A stretch of 44,300 nt of DNA. It comes from Tritrichomonas foetus (lineage: Eukaryota; Parabasalia; Tritrichomonadida; Tritrichomonadidae). Positions 22,601-28,683 of this stretch are shown one piece after another. Below the pieces are notes generated by a model. The model searched no databases. It was not told the origin of the DNA and saw nothing but the letters and a program-made list of their open reading frames with translations. Made by a program: the position numbers and the translations under genes. Where the stretch lies: positions 46,524-90,823 of the forward strand of contig MLAK01000610.1 in assembly GCA_001839685.1 (NCBI GenBank), read 5' to 3'. Each line of letters opens with the position of its first letter. The first letter of the stretch is position 1.

Positions 22601-25600
22601 GTCAGACATTAAACTGTTGTCTTTATGATGCTTCCTGTGGTGTTTCTTCTTCTTGGATAAGTTGTCATCGGTTGTATCCTTTCCTTTAGTATGTTCTTTA
22701 GCGTCTTTGTGTTTGAGTGGTGATGATGTGGTACCAGGTGGAGAGTCAGCTTCTAATTTATCAATTTTATCTTCAAGTTTATCAATAAGTTCGAATACTG
22801 GTTGACCATACTTCTTACGGAATTGATCGAGATATGAACGTTGGGCATTTACATTATCGATTGCATTGTTTTGGGCACCGGTTAGGGATTGAATACGATC
22901 TAAAACAGCGTTTAGACATTCACGAACATCATCTAAATCTGCATTTTGTTCAAGGTGATTAATTGGTAAACTATGTGTTGCTTCATCTTCACTTGTTCTT
23001 TGTATCTTTTCATCAGTGCTCTTTGACTTACTCTTCTTGTGTTTCTTGTCTTTCTTAGCCTTCTTGTCCTTCTTCGATTTGTGTGAACTAGATGGAGATC
23101 CTAAAATTGATGTTTCATTTTCATCTTCATTGGAATCGTCACTCGAATCGGATTGATCACTTGATTTGCTCTTCAATGGTGATTTTTCTGATGTTGTGGC
23201 TGAATCTGCGGATGTGACAGCTTTAGATTTACCTTTGTTAACAAGTGGTGAAGTATCTTTGTTTGTGGATTCTTCAATATTTTGTTCTTCCAAATTATCC
23301 AAGCGTTCTTCATGATCATTGAGCTTATTGTTGATTTCTTGATAGCTACGACGGAATGCATCCAANATACTTCTTTGAGCGTTTACGTTGTTAATTGTTT
23401 GCGATTGAGCTTTACTTAATGATTGGAGACGAGTTAAAACCATATTCAAGTTCTGGCAGAGATCATCCAATTCTTCTGGTTTCTCAGATGATTTAGAATG
23501 CTTGTGTGATTTACCCTTGTCCCGTTTATAACCGGTTTCATTAACATTTTCATTGTCATTATCACTACTATTCAGGGAAGAGTTATCGTCTTGAATTGAT
23601 TTGATTTTATCTTGAAGATTTTGTGTTGTTGAAATGAGTTTCTTGATTGTTTCGAAAACATTATTTTCTGATGGATTAATTTTTCCTTCTCTTATATCTT
23701 TAATTTGATCTTCAAGGGATTTAATATCTTCCTTAATCTTTCGTAGAGATTTGTGCGAACTTGTATGTTTACTACTATCTTCATCATTTTTGCCTGCCTC
23801 ATCCGAGGATGAAGATGATGAGGGAGAATCTTCACGGTCTTTGTGATGCTTCTTCCTTGATTTTGTGGCAGATTTGGAAGCATCTTCTTTTTCGGCTGAT
23901 TCAATCCTGGAATTAAGTTGTTGAATGATTTCACTAACTTTGTCTAATTCATCATCAAGTTTGGATTCTACATTATTGATACGTCCAACTAAATTATCGC
24001 CATATTTCTTTCTGTAAGCATCTAAATAGGATTTTTGCGCATTTACTGCAGTCATTGTTTGGTCTTGAGTGCTGCAGATTTCACTTAACCTTTCATAAAT
24101 TTCGTCAATTGGTAAATTATTTTCATTATTCAAAATATATTTGATTTTTTCGATTTCTTTTTCAAGCTTTGGTATTTCATTATTACATTGTTGTTTCATT
24201 TCTTCGACTGACTGTGATTCAGGAATGCTTTCTTTCAAATTCTTTATTTCGTTTTGGATTTCTTCGAGTTGATCTTGAAGGTTCTTATTGAATCTTTCTT
24301 GTTCAGAATTGTCATTTGAATTTTCGTTGAGATTTTCGATGTCTTTTTGAAGTTGAGCAATAGCCGCATTTTGCTCGTCTTGTTTATCTTTCAATTTATC
24401 GAATTTCTGTTGAGTTTTATCGTTTCNTTTTGTATTTGAATTTTCTAAATCTTTGATTCTATTTTGTAGTTGTTTAATTTGTTCTTCAACTTGAGAAAGT
24501 GAGCCGTCTTTCTCTTCGTTCTCTTTATCTTGCTTCTTGATTTCATTTTTGAGATTATCGTTAGCTTTGGATAATTCTTCGATTTGATTTTCAATAGAAT
24601 CCTCATTATTCTTTAATTTCTCGATTTCTTTCTGGATTGATTTTTCATTATCTTTGAGTTCTTTATTTGCCTCCTTCAGTTTTTTATTGGAATCTTTCAA
24701 TTTTTCAATATCTTGTTTCAATTCCTCTAATTCTTCATCGAGAAGTAGATTTGGAGCCGATCTTTCAACAATGTTGCTGTCTATTTTCTCGCTTGTGTTT
24801 TCTATTTCATTTTTGAGCTGGTCGATTCTGTCACTCAATTCTTTGTCAGCTGCAACGAGTTTCGATTTGAGGCGCTTCAATTCTTCCTTGAAATCATCGT
24901 TTGTCATTTCATTCTTTAAATCCTCAGCGAGCTGCTGGAGCTCAGGATGGGCCTTCAAACCATCCAGTTCACTTTGGATTTTGTTGTGAAGAATATCTTG
25001 AACTTCCTTGAATTTCTGGAAATCATTCCGAATATCCTGCTCAGTCAATTGATTTTGAACCTGCTTGTTCGTCTTATTTTGCTTGTTCTTGAATTCATTG
25101 AAAGAATGTAATAAATCCGAATCTGCCTTCGATAACTCTGATTTTGCATTATCAATACTTTCGTGTGCCTGCGAAATTTTCTTGTCGAGCGAGGAGGCGC
25201 CACTCTTGAGTTTGTCGAGTTTTTGATTTGTTTCGTCCAAATCGTCCTGCATGGCCGCGGTGTCGTGGATAATGTCAACGGCACTTTTGAAAGCCTCCAG
25301 ATCGTTTTTAATCTGTTTAATATCGCCGGAAAATGAATTCCATTTCGATCGATCCATATCTGGAACAAGTTTAAGCTTGACTAACTCGATTTTGTCATGA
25401 ACTGCTTGAATTGATGCGTTCATTGTTGCTAATGTCTCCAGATTGTCGTTATATCCTTTATTCAATTGATCGATATCGATTTTAATGCAAGCCATATTTG
25501 CCTCAGTTTGTTCTTTGAATGTGATAAATGATTGATCTGCTTTTTTCTTTCCGCTTGATGGGAGTGGAAGAGACTTCGGGCTTTGTGGATTTTTCATATG

Positions 25601-25948
25601 TTCAATCACGTCATCAAGATCGGAACGAATCTGTGAAATTTCTGTAAAATCGTTTCTGTTAATTTCTTCCTTTAAATTTTTAACCATAATTTGCGACATA
25701 TCAAATAATTTATCAAAATCGGCGGGATTGTATTGGTCGAAAATTTGATTTTTAGATTTTTGATCGAATCTTTGTGCAATTTGTGTGATGTCGTTTGTAA
25801 ATTGTTTATTTTCGGGGTTGCATGATTTTAGAGATTGGAGTAAAGACTTAATGAAAGCTTGCTGACTGACAACGATCTCCTGCATCTTTCCGATGTGGTG
25901 ACCGATGTAACTCCCTTGTGCGTCCGAGGGAGCTCCTGAGCCTTCCAT
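4649..25948 (-). CDS. Giant modular coiled-coil protein, 7,099 residues
   Basis: One open frame of 21.3 kb without introns encodes 7,099 residues. Order: an N-terminal segment (about 1-130) with a short Pro/Lys linker; a classical coiled coil rich in Lys, Glu and Leu (about 150-620); zone A with eight NAQ-type repeats and Lys-rich or Ser/Asp-rich linkers (about 630-2030); zone B/C with six alternating pairs of two conserved modules (about 2285-5240); zone D with looser repeats in Ser/Glu-rich linkers (about 5240-6550); and a C-terminal coiled coil ending TGKGAAVTPK. No signal peptide, membrane span or catalytic motif is visible. If it were continuously helical it would span about 1 micrometre at 0.148 nm per residue, an upper bound because the linkers look disordered. 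I infer a cytoskeletal filament or scaffold, for example of the costa or axostyle; this is not shown by the sequence. Ambiguous bases occur at 23366 (Ile/Met) and 24427 (first codon position, probably Arg). Confidence 0.93.
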   Translation of the reverse strand: MEGSGAPSDAQGSYIGHHIGKMQEIVVSQQAFIKSLLQSLKSCNPENKQFTNDITQIAQRFDQKSKNQIFDQYNPADFDKLFDMSQIMVKNLKEEINRNDFTEISQIRSDLDDVIEHMKNPQSPKSLPLPSSGKKKADQSFITFKEQTEANMACIKIDIDQLNKGYNDNLETLATMNASIQAVHDKIELVKLKLVPDMDRSKWNSFSGDIKQIKNDLEAFKSAVDIIHDTAAMQDDLDETNQKLDKLKSGASSLDKKISQAHESIDNAKSELSKADSDLLHSFNEFKNKQNKTNKQVQNQLTEQDIRNDFQKFKEVQDILHNKIQSELDGLKAHPELQQLAEDLKNEMTNDDFKEELKRLKSKLVAADKELSDRIDQLKNEIENTSEKIDSNIVERSAPNLLLDEELEELKQDIEKLKDSNKKLKEANKELKDNEKSIQKEIEKLKNNEDSIENQIEELSKANDNLKNEIKKQDKENEEKDGSLSQVEEQIKQLQNRIKDLENSNTKXNDKTQQKFDKLKDKQDEQNAAIAQLQKDIENLNENSNDNSEQERFNKNLQDQLEEIQNEIKNLKESIPESQSVEEMKQQCNNEIPKLEKEIEKIKYILNNENNLPIDEIYERLSEICSTQDQTMTAVNAQKSYLDAYRKKYGDNLVGRINNVESKLDDELDKVSEIIQQLNSRIESAEKEDASKSATKSRKKHHKDREDSPSSSSSSDEAGKNDEDSSKHTSSHKSLRKIKEDIKSLEDQIKDIREGKINPSENNVFETIKKLISTTQNLQDKIKSIQDDNSSLNSSDNDNENVNETGYKRDKGKSHKHSKSSEKPEELDDLCQNLNMVLTRLQSLSKAQSQTINNVNAQRSXLDAFRRSYQEINNKLNDHEERLDNLEEQNIEESTNKDTSPLVNKGKSKAVTSADSATTSEKSPLKSKSSDQSDSSDDSNEDENETSILGSPSSSHKSKKDKKAKKDKKHKKSKSKSTDEKIQRTSEDEATHSLPINHLEQNADLDDVRECLNAVLDRIQSLTGAQNNAIDNVNAQRSYLDQFRKKYGQPVFELIDKLEDKIDKLEADSPPGTTSSPLKHKDAKEHTKGKDTTDDNLSKKKKHHRKHHKDNSLMSDSVPDQSDQSLGTSDDEIDRTNYDARLSKLEKQLKRLKSQTPVTGNVDTDFMNELYGNQVNTINAVNAQRTYLDSQRMRLSEVETKLNDLLDKEFSKIDEIMDRLDDETPKKDKKDKKQRSSVISPESTDSFEDVQKSDQSESKHTHSSSSDEDENENEDEIRNEDENENTVNGKSGKRRKSIRMIRKQIKKLRKQLRHIREGKINPNEENIFDQINKLILTTQNLQEQINKLQEQHEVEYGQGIERGIDISLKTSSGSSSDSDNDDMNHKGKSKKSGKSPQNHGKFNQDLNDLNQSLNMILVRLQSLTGSQNQTINNVNAQRSILDAFRRSYQEINNKLNDHEERLDNLEEQNIEESTNKDTSPLVNKGKSKAVTSADSATTSEKSPLKSKSSDQSDSSDDSNEDENETSILGSPSSSHKSKKDKKAKKDKKHKKSKSKNQDGNNSDEDSDNTLADRVALVENSVQSLMEYLCIPDLETPESQSLRDMFAEIYGNQQKAVESINAQKTFLDAFRSKYGAHLGDRVSELEDKLNNLLMNHEINKAEGIVDRLQDQFDEETKELENYLLTSDSDVDSSHSKDETTEEKAHHVSKSLHKIKKAIKRLQNEIEQLKSNTDPRQAGSNAIKSIQSLQEQINDLQYDERGIDLSDNSSNEEGNNENNDIHKSGKGRNALPTDLNSLRKILDTVLARLQSLAGSHNQTVDSVNAQRSYLDSFRQTYGDSLRSRVDNLEKQLNEYLYNPEDQTTIKQRKSHKYRNEADKQTTEKDHNNKNDMSSSSCSSSDEDENNNEPIPNNKVRKDLKKLKRSVKKLQKQIGTMVQNSQQNPKKHKVTDLPNEQIEERGSILLTPETSDDIQGILNAMAERLREISGSQNETIESVNTQRRFLDLFRSNYGESLFKRLSEIEERLNLLEGNEPNEVMNDDDSNNIIFTQAKGSDTDSDSDNSNSQEYKKSKKHKKNRKHSKYGSRLDKDLIKELQTLPEQMKELEKKIQTLVERENCQKEIIPMNFDEEDYEGLQTDEKFSKLHKEVVILAKNFIVLQNDVIDNKLLGRDLKSEIEELKKQNKDHKSDVESYSAYSEVPEMKEFIEETNDKIRKLQKDFLKLKNTGNLNEINELVNSIKCMKHEIKKIISGQTPVANTHKQPGSPSINKSTFQALENNLNEEPINYDEADLPQVINVLKDFDDKLRVLERAVLELQHYYVEKMKPISELKQKLEQHEEQNIEAFDKIDDRFKEVEDALSQVIGSHQIVIETSNNHSERLMRHQKQINLHTAALKRLKFKDGKDETLRRELDKLKKKLAESLGDETFLEGIQERDVHLSDDDSNMDSNSDSSAGSPMKTFTPTKDKNILGSPSGQPDYKVISSTFNNLPLDINGLPTDILAALKNLDDDYRAVRRAQIDLMTLNRKHTKALERHEASITALESLDLEPRFDAFTQYINALTGKTKELVDNVNSQTTHLQLHQHRLNELEGKKGKGAKYIYQDRELSDIKDNLIRINYEMPDEQMLMQDEESSSGSPVDLQSLKEMIKNLKKEFYNYINNNKIENIPKISDSDSDNESNSSSSSEDEYEYVTDSEDENDEEEIYERGIELSNEEDQEGITENNADNTGKKKKVKKVTKKKKSQNPERTAEDNDLSKEGKKRKRVKKQKKDKTPMNHSAESQNDKILKKGNSTVNNDDYNHLVYSMKCVKYELKKVKSTLSKLAIPEFAQGTTSYADADLNTMRNALTDMDSKMILIEKSILALQNNYFEILKPTNELAEKFEEHKVENNESFNEVHDRISELDNILTQVISSQQNIIDTSNSQTEYIRKHSHQINLHTSALRELNSKVNGPYSPSTIPNNSQIRRELDMIKNKLYQLTNDEDLLRELSPEAVERGITLHSDDDGDKSPVFKVNIDGNHVIPGLSPDNSKDPYSPTQARTSHDMSSLSSLPPDVLKALREIDEDYRLLRQSQIHLINENRIHKKILEKHNIFVDSITSLDLEPRLVIIQDTLGSFVDRMVNVIDTTNSHTTYIRRHEHRLNEHLGTTEDGIEKEDMRALRQLQPIIADLQTLKDEVALLKRTLANAPNHRSASSSEKSSPKSVKSHESAKALSSSSSTSSFFENEASTSSKAQQIHEQLLSESSDSKLNEELSQSSQQSVSSKRSVSSKQSKSSKRPSKSSKYSMKSKNEPIEVEDEDSSSESNVQERDTTINLQSDSSSSNSRNNNDYRNDDDNTQKINQLIKSVRCIKHAIKKLTANVKPSDHQTCVTLEAKVFATDYSQAELPEIRAGMTDMDAKLILMERSVLELQHNFTDKMKPAIELKELFEIHESENIASFNEVDDKINDVEAYVNTLATSQSEIIETTNNQSERIMRQQSLLNKQAAAIRILAKKLSLTRKGSSAPGKYDVQDRSITLNHSSDSDILDLDDSEKQIIKEKSGTFNYDLSKGFEEQINNKEGENESRDFSALNALPPNVLLVLKAIDEDYRRLRLAQIDLMNLNQEHERHLGKHDTSIDHLESLDLDERLNAIQTYIRELAEKTVKLIDTSNSQTTYIQNHQHLLNMLNKDSPISPPQPGSLYIEDNKFDSKIEHPLNQDQSPHNDQEHYMNPVTMSNNTPLTNDEISNLKVSIRCLKHEMKILRDYIKSGVPINNDLPSVQKRGIKTLNDSLQELTQEYLDVAHSPENITQQKVDSLVESMKCVKHELSKMKHKLSKFATPGNEDENTEQISYSNADLQTMRNGLTDMDAKLRLIERAIVELQLNFADKMKPAEELQRLFKIHLSDNEQSFQSMNDKLADFEAALSQVANSQAQVIDTVNNQSGRLSSHQHQINKNTAAIRTILNKGNFDSDTLPSSEITKEIIEIHKELDMIKQQLLSDDPITSRAVLINSEYPNDDEKENADNQESPISDDGTFKPFVSKPIPERKSNETPSTSKDLGALLSQHNIDALNALPKDIYDTLRNIDDDYRQLRLSQIALMNMNREHSRMLQSHENFLEHLDDLELDPRLMAIQDYLGEMSLRTRDLIDTANSQTTYLQLHSNRLSVLEHGNGIEVHGKLPHITQERDINDLKNKLAKNNDQVDNLNKSIGYLKKIIKKLVKNSGLQPEPELYEEPIQTRNLDLIDQSGPSSSSSPSKSSNSNEVSHTHDSNEESANEEPISIIIKDTSEELLSSSNDLLSEDSKESSSSESSTSGKAKSSSHIVSSAAVEEESLHEEFEFEHENDSSSSPPPKAPKEHQKHINKPKRINENHSSSSSSEHQDPEKRDINLDETSDEKSKSSNSAKSTKSSKSVNELVLQENNKNSLADIVQAVNNNSTQLLELSQTIKCIKHEFKQMQKHMKEPSPDVTISVQPATNYTDADLPAIQTGMNKFDSALRILERAILTLQQNFADKMKPVEELGQKFKEHKLENEETNQIFTEKFDDVNDILSQIISSQNNVIVTSNNQSDRIHQHQHQLNKHTATLKQLMRRSNIFDDSPYITERNVFLPEFDSDFKNHNVSIDNNSILLSPQVLTHIIDSLKCLKHEVKLIKSQPQRNTIFSSKAKEGEIPNIHDLSKLQGLPPDIVQALRDIDEDYRILRLSQITLMDMNREHAKLIEEMGGSLSHLESLDLDPRLRAFQEYMELMSIRTRQLIDNVNSQTTYIQTHQHRLNVLENSQLEGQPHTIVNQPTDRIEQLPLPQTNSNEQANKSYNSDEQLNSTEKSNSESSSSTSSAQEEEENLEVTTRGTSVSDISSGATEEDQVEDNVLVFENKSVTSPSSSPSSPSKPTTSEDQEQTIKSESPPAFDSLEEEIAHLKNQNNKFTSTIRCLKYEIKHIKDMMETAQSFTSPDIKQSAEQATMSESGERQPKGFQYLFKMDSTLKLLEKAVMDLQRNFADKMKPIEELHKRVEQTFDELEHKMSEIEAALNTVVASQSDVVNTSNSQTERILKFQHLLNQQTAAIKELMRKLQSGLLEQLSQQNDISEDEILTRNININEDQSNTFDTERFTQEFESLRISVRCLKYEIKLLKQNSRFAPQINETTFKREENASPLDKLAESHNLQELNALPPNVIIALKDIDEDYRALRLAQIALMNLNRDHEDILKEHSELLSHIHAYDIDAMSKVLNELADRTRSLIDTSNSQTSYIRLHEFRLNKLDPYGKYGNNIGELMNAIINGDEEEDTNENDTISTLQSPQLKRPTPGTGLQEQIILIFEKILAQQELSKKRNERLRNLEKKVRNLENEVMNPENKSLDEDSLVHEHENNDQLTQSIRCIKHELKNIKASMSQQPEHQEIENEAVTSEAVLNEYSHSSSSQHKPIPIETAQTESEQQSEESVFEFENEILGTSTIESTTDIANQNEESSTTQSDNIEIIVSINSDSDSSKVEDESQESSESDKVESEITTSSNPIVESESSECERTEDGKDELQSRDVSVASSSDSDKSENIEQLNNKVEQIINEMNSHTDVINQLQSHLDDLEPLIRRLTEQNEDVDSIQSRPITEIEKRTAQVMENHKSIIDAVNSHMDAIQQLNNRVISLENKVSLLSLPNIDEHSEDSTVTNKLSEFTDSQNDIINTLNEHTNMIQSSNQQLETLEDEINHIKELMEQKSLDQIIPSDGKLSSSSSSLHNSTNETESINEVEESAKEESMKEESGKSLTSSSSSSKSVKSESQRALEIPAHQRLLEEIDNLKSQIQQLQESQNMLIENANDQTSTINDLVSQIMKDETSTHESSSSSSEHIQQRDNEIEELKESMNNMKDEIKSLNEYLEQLNSTQNDVIDKINSIDLMNAKCETAQSTSSSSSTKPLPDSESILEEESLVNESIQEESYTQLSSSSANDNFLEEEEKELTINEDSINENSSIERKSIINEESVTNEESLQEQEPKDKSSSSSSSSSYTDGLLKEQKEEEESITSNEIQTKQSSSSSRSSPKSVKSESKSISDPVIQSEQLLEEIENLKSQIQQLQESIQAKPRIESQPEASITYQIDDQLIGEIDTIKENLNQMKSTIDENSQDIQKLMSSVNDQNENFPIISRNINLDDDDAEEDKENYLNKLNDELLGSLQSSMKETIDPIKDEIESLKQFVEKINETHAPNEASEELQLLKETLNVIQNISQQNTSDIIGLKDTLKHINISQNNAIKYLNAQASAISKFKAVEVPESESEFDLSSSSSEVIRTHDEDLSEIPLAKKDVQPQSTTTDNNIDIEQLKTLVEQLQTSHDDILERFNTQIDIIDRIKSQADSHHSEIDSLKESFDKLFNSKADMIGQLLNTDNTNESLSGTEISSTELNAIKFAIKHNNEEVQSLKKIVESFSESLQSKLSQDDVDQLKDVIYSYRTNIETLESTLLSMLDNANKGEEETENQRVIKTEQTEISNNTSEDLSSIIESISLLQQKVDSLSHIIENNNSVQTREITIPDEIDERFPAEIDEMKDSIAKYKDEIESMNEKLHEIDSIKDLVESLAKTQDDHNDKLDDLTLKIDTAAKNEPTISSNEIQNLNKNNKDESDNSVPQILNPEVEDKIEKLAQQFEVLSQTVASLSQQVDEQHHSSSSASSSSSTGDIKSSITTIEEFNKQLLPHIENIENNTIPKIHNKLAKISEAHKKVVQHIEKQSKDIKSLKQANEQQKQLQSFFESVRDTLNQHNNILKEHESKLNILEDNQLDGLDHSMERNTTIISPEDQVTHLEIENMEESLREAINRQLKAIQEAVNQNIKLDERIKSLETASTKVESEIEYLRTIVEGFKVTDSELKSEIDGDRKDSAQLTKTVNMHSKLLTKHANTIKSIKLYIENREHEEEEHFVLAADFQNFVKRQDTMFAQIKKNLETLNQSTSYQIQNAVNEMKSGLDLAESDNSSMIKNIPVDSQQQILNIKKEIDSLKITEIRKDIDSLKQDVKKAIIAVKLSPSSATDSDKMKELMSTSAAFNEDAINDLKFNLSQINEEISSLSSKIQQSDAFVKTELANKNMELASKAVEIEDTKRITNRIGKIVKTHDERIKKMKETIDSYASVINGLTGKGAAVTPK
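5600..10230 (-). repeat. Zone D: degenerate Asn/Gln-core repeats with Ser/Glu-rich linkers
   Basis: This is the last part of the giant gene before its C-terminal coiled coil. At least seven degenerate copies of the shared core are visible: IINEMNSHTDVI, IIDAVNSHMDAI, IINTLNEHTNMI, LIENANDQTSTI and VIDKINSID between about 9350 and 8360, then AIKYLNAQASAI (about 7260-7320) and ILERFNTQIDII (about 7005-7075). They are separated by very acidic Ser/Glu linkers. A longer sub-repeat also occurs twice: a SxSPKSVKSES-like or SKSVKSES stretch followed by LLEEI(D/E)NLKSQIQQLQES, near 8600-8720 and 7800-7930. Copy conservation is weaker than in zones A and B/C. Confidence 0.7.
10235..19100 (-). repeat. 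Zone B/C: six alternating pairs of two conserved helical modules
   Basis: Two module types alternate. B (about 115 residues) starts near ADLPxMRxGLTDMD, contains NFADKMKPxEEL and a Gln/Asn core like VIDTSNNQSERI, and ends NxHTAAIRxL. C (about 100 residues) starts LPPxVxxAL, contains IDEDYRxLRLxQIxLM, then SLDLDPRL, and ends IDTSNSQTTYI..HxHRLN. B copies lie near 18755-19100, 17115-17460, 15480-15820, 14125-14470, 12250-12595 and 10805-11105. C copies lie near 18180-18495, 16525-16830, 14960-15265, 13520-13825, 11695-11995 and 10235-10525. The period is roughly 1.4-1.8 kb. Modules are strongly conserved while linkers vary in length and sequence, so purifying selection on the modules is likely. 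The last B copy lacks the ADL start. Confidence 0.85.
21283..21664 (-). repeat. 382-bp direct repeat, copy 1
   Basis: This segment reads identically, base for base by eye, to 23020-23401 except for the N at 23366. The offset is 1,737 bp, exactly 579 codons, so both copies stay in the giant gene's frame. It encodes residues of about 1429-1555, a Lys-rich linker plus an A-type core. Identity stops abruptly on both sides. Confidence 0.93.
23020..23401 (-). repeat. 382-bp direct repeat, copy 2
   Basis: Partner of 21283-21664, encoding residues of about 850-976 of the giant protein. The only difference is the ambiguous base at 23366, where copy 1 has A on the plus strand. Beyond the copy the two units are still related but diverged (for example the shared EGKIN-encoding stretch near 23673-23697 and 21984-22008, at a different offset of 1,689). 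Confidence 0.93.
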
Positions 25949-26412
25949 TTGATTAATTTTCTATCGTCCAAATATTCTACTTTTTCTTTGAAGCTTTATG
26001 TAAACCTTTGAAATTTCATTAAGAGATTTTTTAACGGATCTAATTTTTTGTCAAAATCCCAAAATCTATACCGTTAATTAATTAATTTGTAGAAATTGAA
26101 ATGAAATTTTTAACGGCTGTATGGTGATTTTCCTCAATTTTCCCCAATAATTACTCTGACAGAGTTTGACATTCAATAATATAAAAGTAATACCCCAAAG
26201 AAAATCTTCACGAAACATTATATATAACCAGAAGTATGTAAGGCATGGCAAGAAGAGAAACTTTTGAGATATTTGAAAAATTCTAATTTATTATTTTGAG
26301 CATGAGATTAACAAGACGTATTGCATGGTAATATTTACATGTTTTGAAGAAGAAGAATAGAAAAAAAAATAAAAAAGAAAAGAATGGTAAATGAACCATA
26401 AAATCGAAGTGT
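25949..26412. other. Spacer between the giant gene and actin
   Basis: 464 bp of AT-rich sequence holding the actin 3' flank and the promoter of the giant gene. No coding frame or RNA gene is visible. No textbook TCAYWYT initiator lies immediately before the giant gene's ATG. Confidence 0.55.
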
Positions 26413-27540
<1,128 letters not shown>

Positions 27541-28683
27541 TAGACAAAAAAGTGAAATGACATTTATTTCGTTTCAATGGCTAAACTTTTTCTAACATTT
27601 GATAGGGGACAACTTGGACAAGTTATATTTGATTATAAATCAATAACATTTTTTTTCTCGTGTAATTTGTAGATTATCATGTCATACATTGTTTCTATTT
27701 TACATATTTTATAGTAAAAACTTTTTGAGTGAATACTAAAAATACCAATTCATCAGTTTTTGTCTCACCGATTGAAGCTGTTTACTTGACTTTATATTCA
27801 CATAACTATTGAAGTTAAAGCTTATGAATGGCATGATATCGCCGTTTTCGGGATATTTTCAATCTCGAAAGAATTTCTTCCATTTCATGACGTAAGGCCC
27901 TTTAATGAACTTTTTCCTATAGTTGATCTATACCTTATTTATAGCGCACATTTTTCGTTCTTTTCGCGACATCAAATTTTCTGGACGATAATTTCAATTA
28001 ATTGTCAATTTTAATCAAAATGGATTCTTAAGTGCCTAGATTATAACATAAATATAAAAAAAGACTGATTCGTGAAAAAAAATAATGGCGCCGTAATATG
28101 AACATCGTTTTTCCAACAAAATCTCTCAATGTAGGGCTTTTTTGCAAATTTTCTTGATTTTTTCTCCAACCTATCACTAATTCAACCTTTTTTCAAGAAA
28201 AGTTTCAGAAATCCGTCCCTTGTTCTTATGCTTCACTAAACATCCCTAAATTGGTATTTTTCTAAGTGGTTGCATCTTCTCATGGCAGAATTTGCTCCCT
28301 TTGGAAGTCTTTTGGAAAATATTTTTTTTTCCGGAAAAATTCTTCAAAATGTCGATCTAAATGCATTTTTCTCATTAACCACTCACAATATAGCTGATTT
28401 CATATCAGGTTCCACTGATTAGTCACAGAATTTTTACTTTTTTTATTTATTTTTTTTTTCTCCTCCTAAATCTCTTTTTTCTGTGTATCCATTCTTTCCT
28501 TCTGTCTATGAAGCAAAATGTTGACCATCAAGCACTAATACTCAACTTATATTAAATTGTATAGGCATACTCTTTTTGACATAGAAATAAGATTTCATAT
28601 ATTAAAAAAATTAAATCGAATCAAAAAACAAATCTATAATTATTTAAAGTAACACATAAAATCAAACACCTTCTTCAATACTA
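27541..28683. other. Actin 5' flank and spacer
   Basis: 1.1 kb of AT-rich DNA with long T runs. It contains the actin promoter at its left end and the 3' flank of the phosphatase gene at its right end. I see no coding frame of note, no tRNA-like arms and no repeat. This is long for a trichomonad spacer, which would leave room for an extended actin promoter. Confidence 0.5.
27549..27555 (-). promoter_or_regulatory. Initiator (Inr) of actin
   Basis: Read on the minus strand, TCACTTT lies just upstream of the actin ATG and matches the trichomonad initiator TCA(+1)YWYT. The predicted +1 A would give a 5' UTR of about 13 bases, typical of trichomonad mRNAs. A second partial match (TCATTTC) lies a few bases further upstream. 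Confidence 0.5.

Larger units (their letters stand above)
19860..24070 (-). repeat. Zone A: eight NAQ-type repeats
   Basis: Eight copies of a block with consensus V-N-A-Q-[RK]-[ST]-[YF]-L-D-x-F-R-x-x-Y-G, each followed by a helix like RVxxLExKLN. Core positions are near 24040, 23385, 22847, 22400, 21645, 21090, 20487 and 19965. Most are preceded by a helix such as VLxRLQSL(T/A)GSQNQ. Linkers alternate Lys-rich blocks (for example KKDKKAKKDKKHKKSKSK near 21300 and 23045) with Ser/Asp/Glu-rich blocks. Spacing is irregular, about 450-750 bp. The core asparagine and glutamine match those of the B, C and D modules, so all four look like variants of one ancestral unit. Confidence 0.85.

Noticed and set aside
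4765..25368. Many 60-116-codon frames in other phases and on the opposite strand of the giant gene
   Set aside because: They are shadows of the strongly biased coding strand; none shows a domain or its own start context.
4649..25948. The giant gene as several genes fused by assembly error
   Set aside because: Module types change gradually, the B-C alternation continues through 9 kb in one frame, and no in-frame stop or start context suggests a join; only long reads could exclude it fully.
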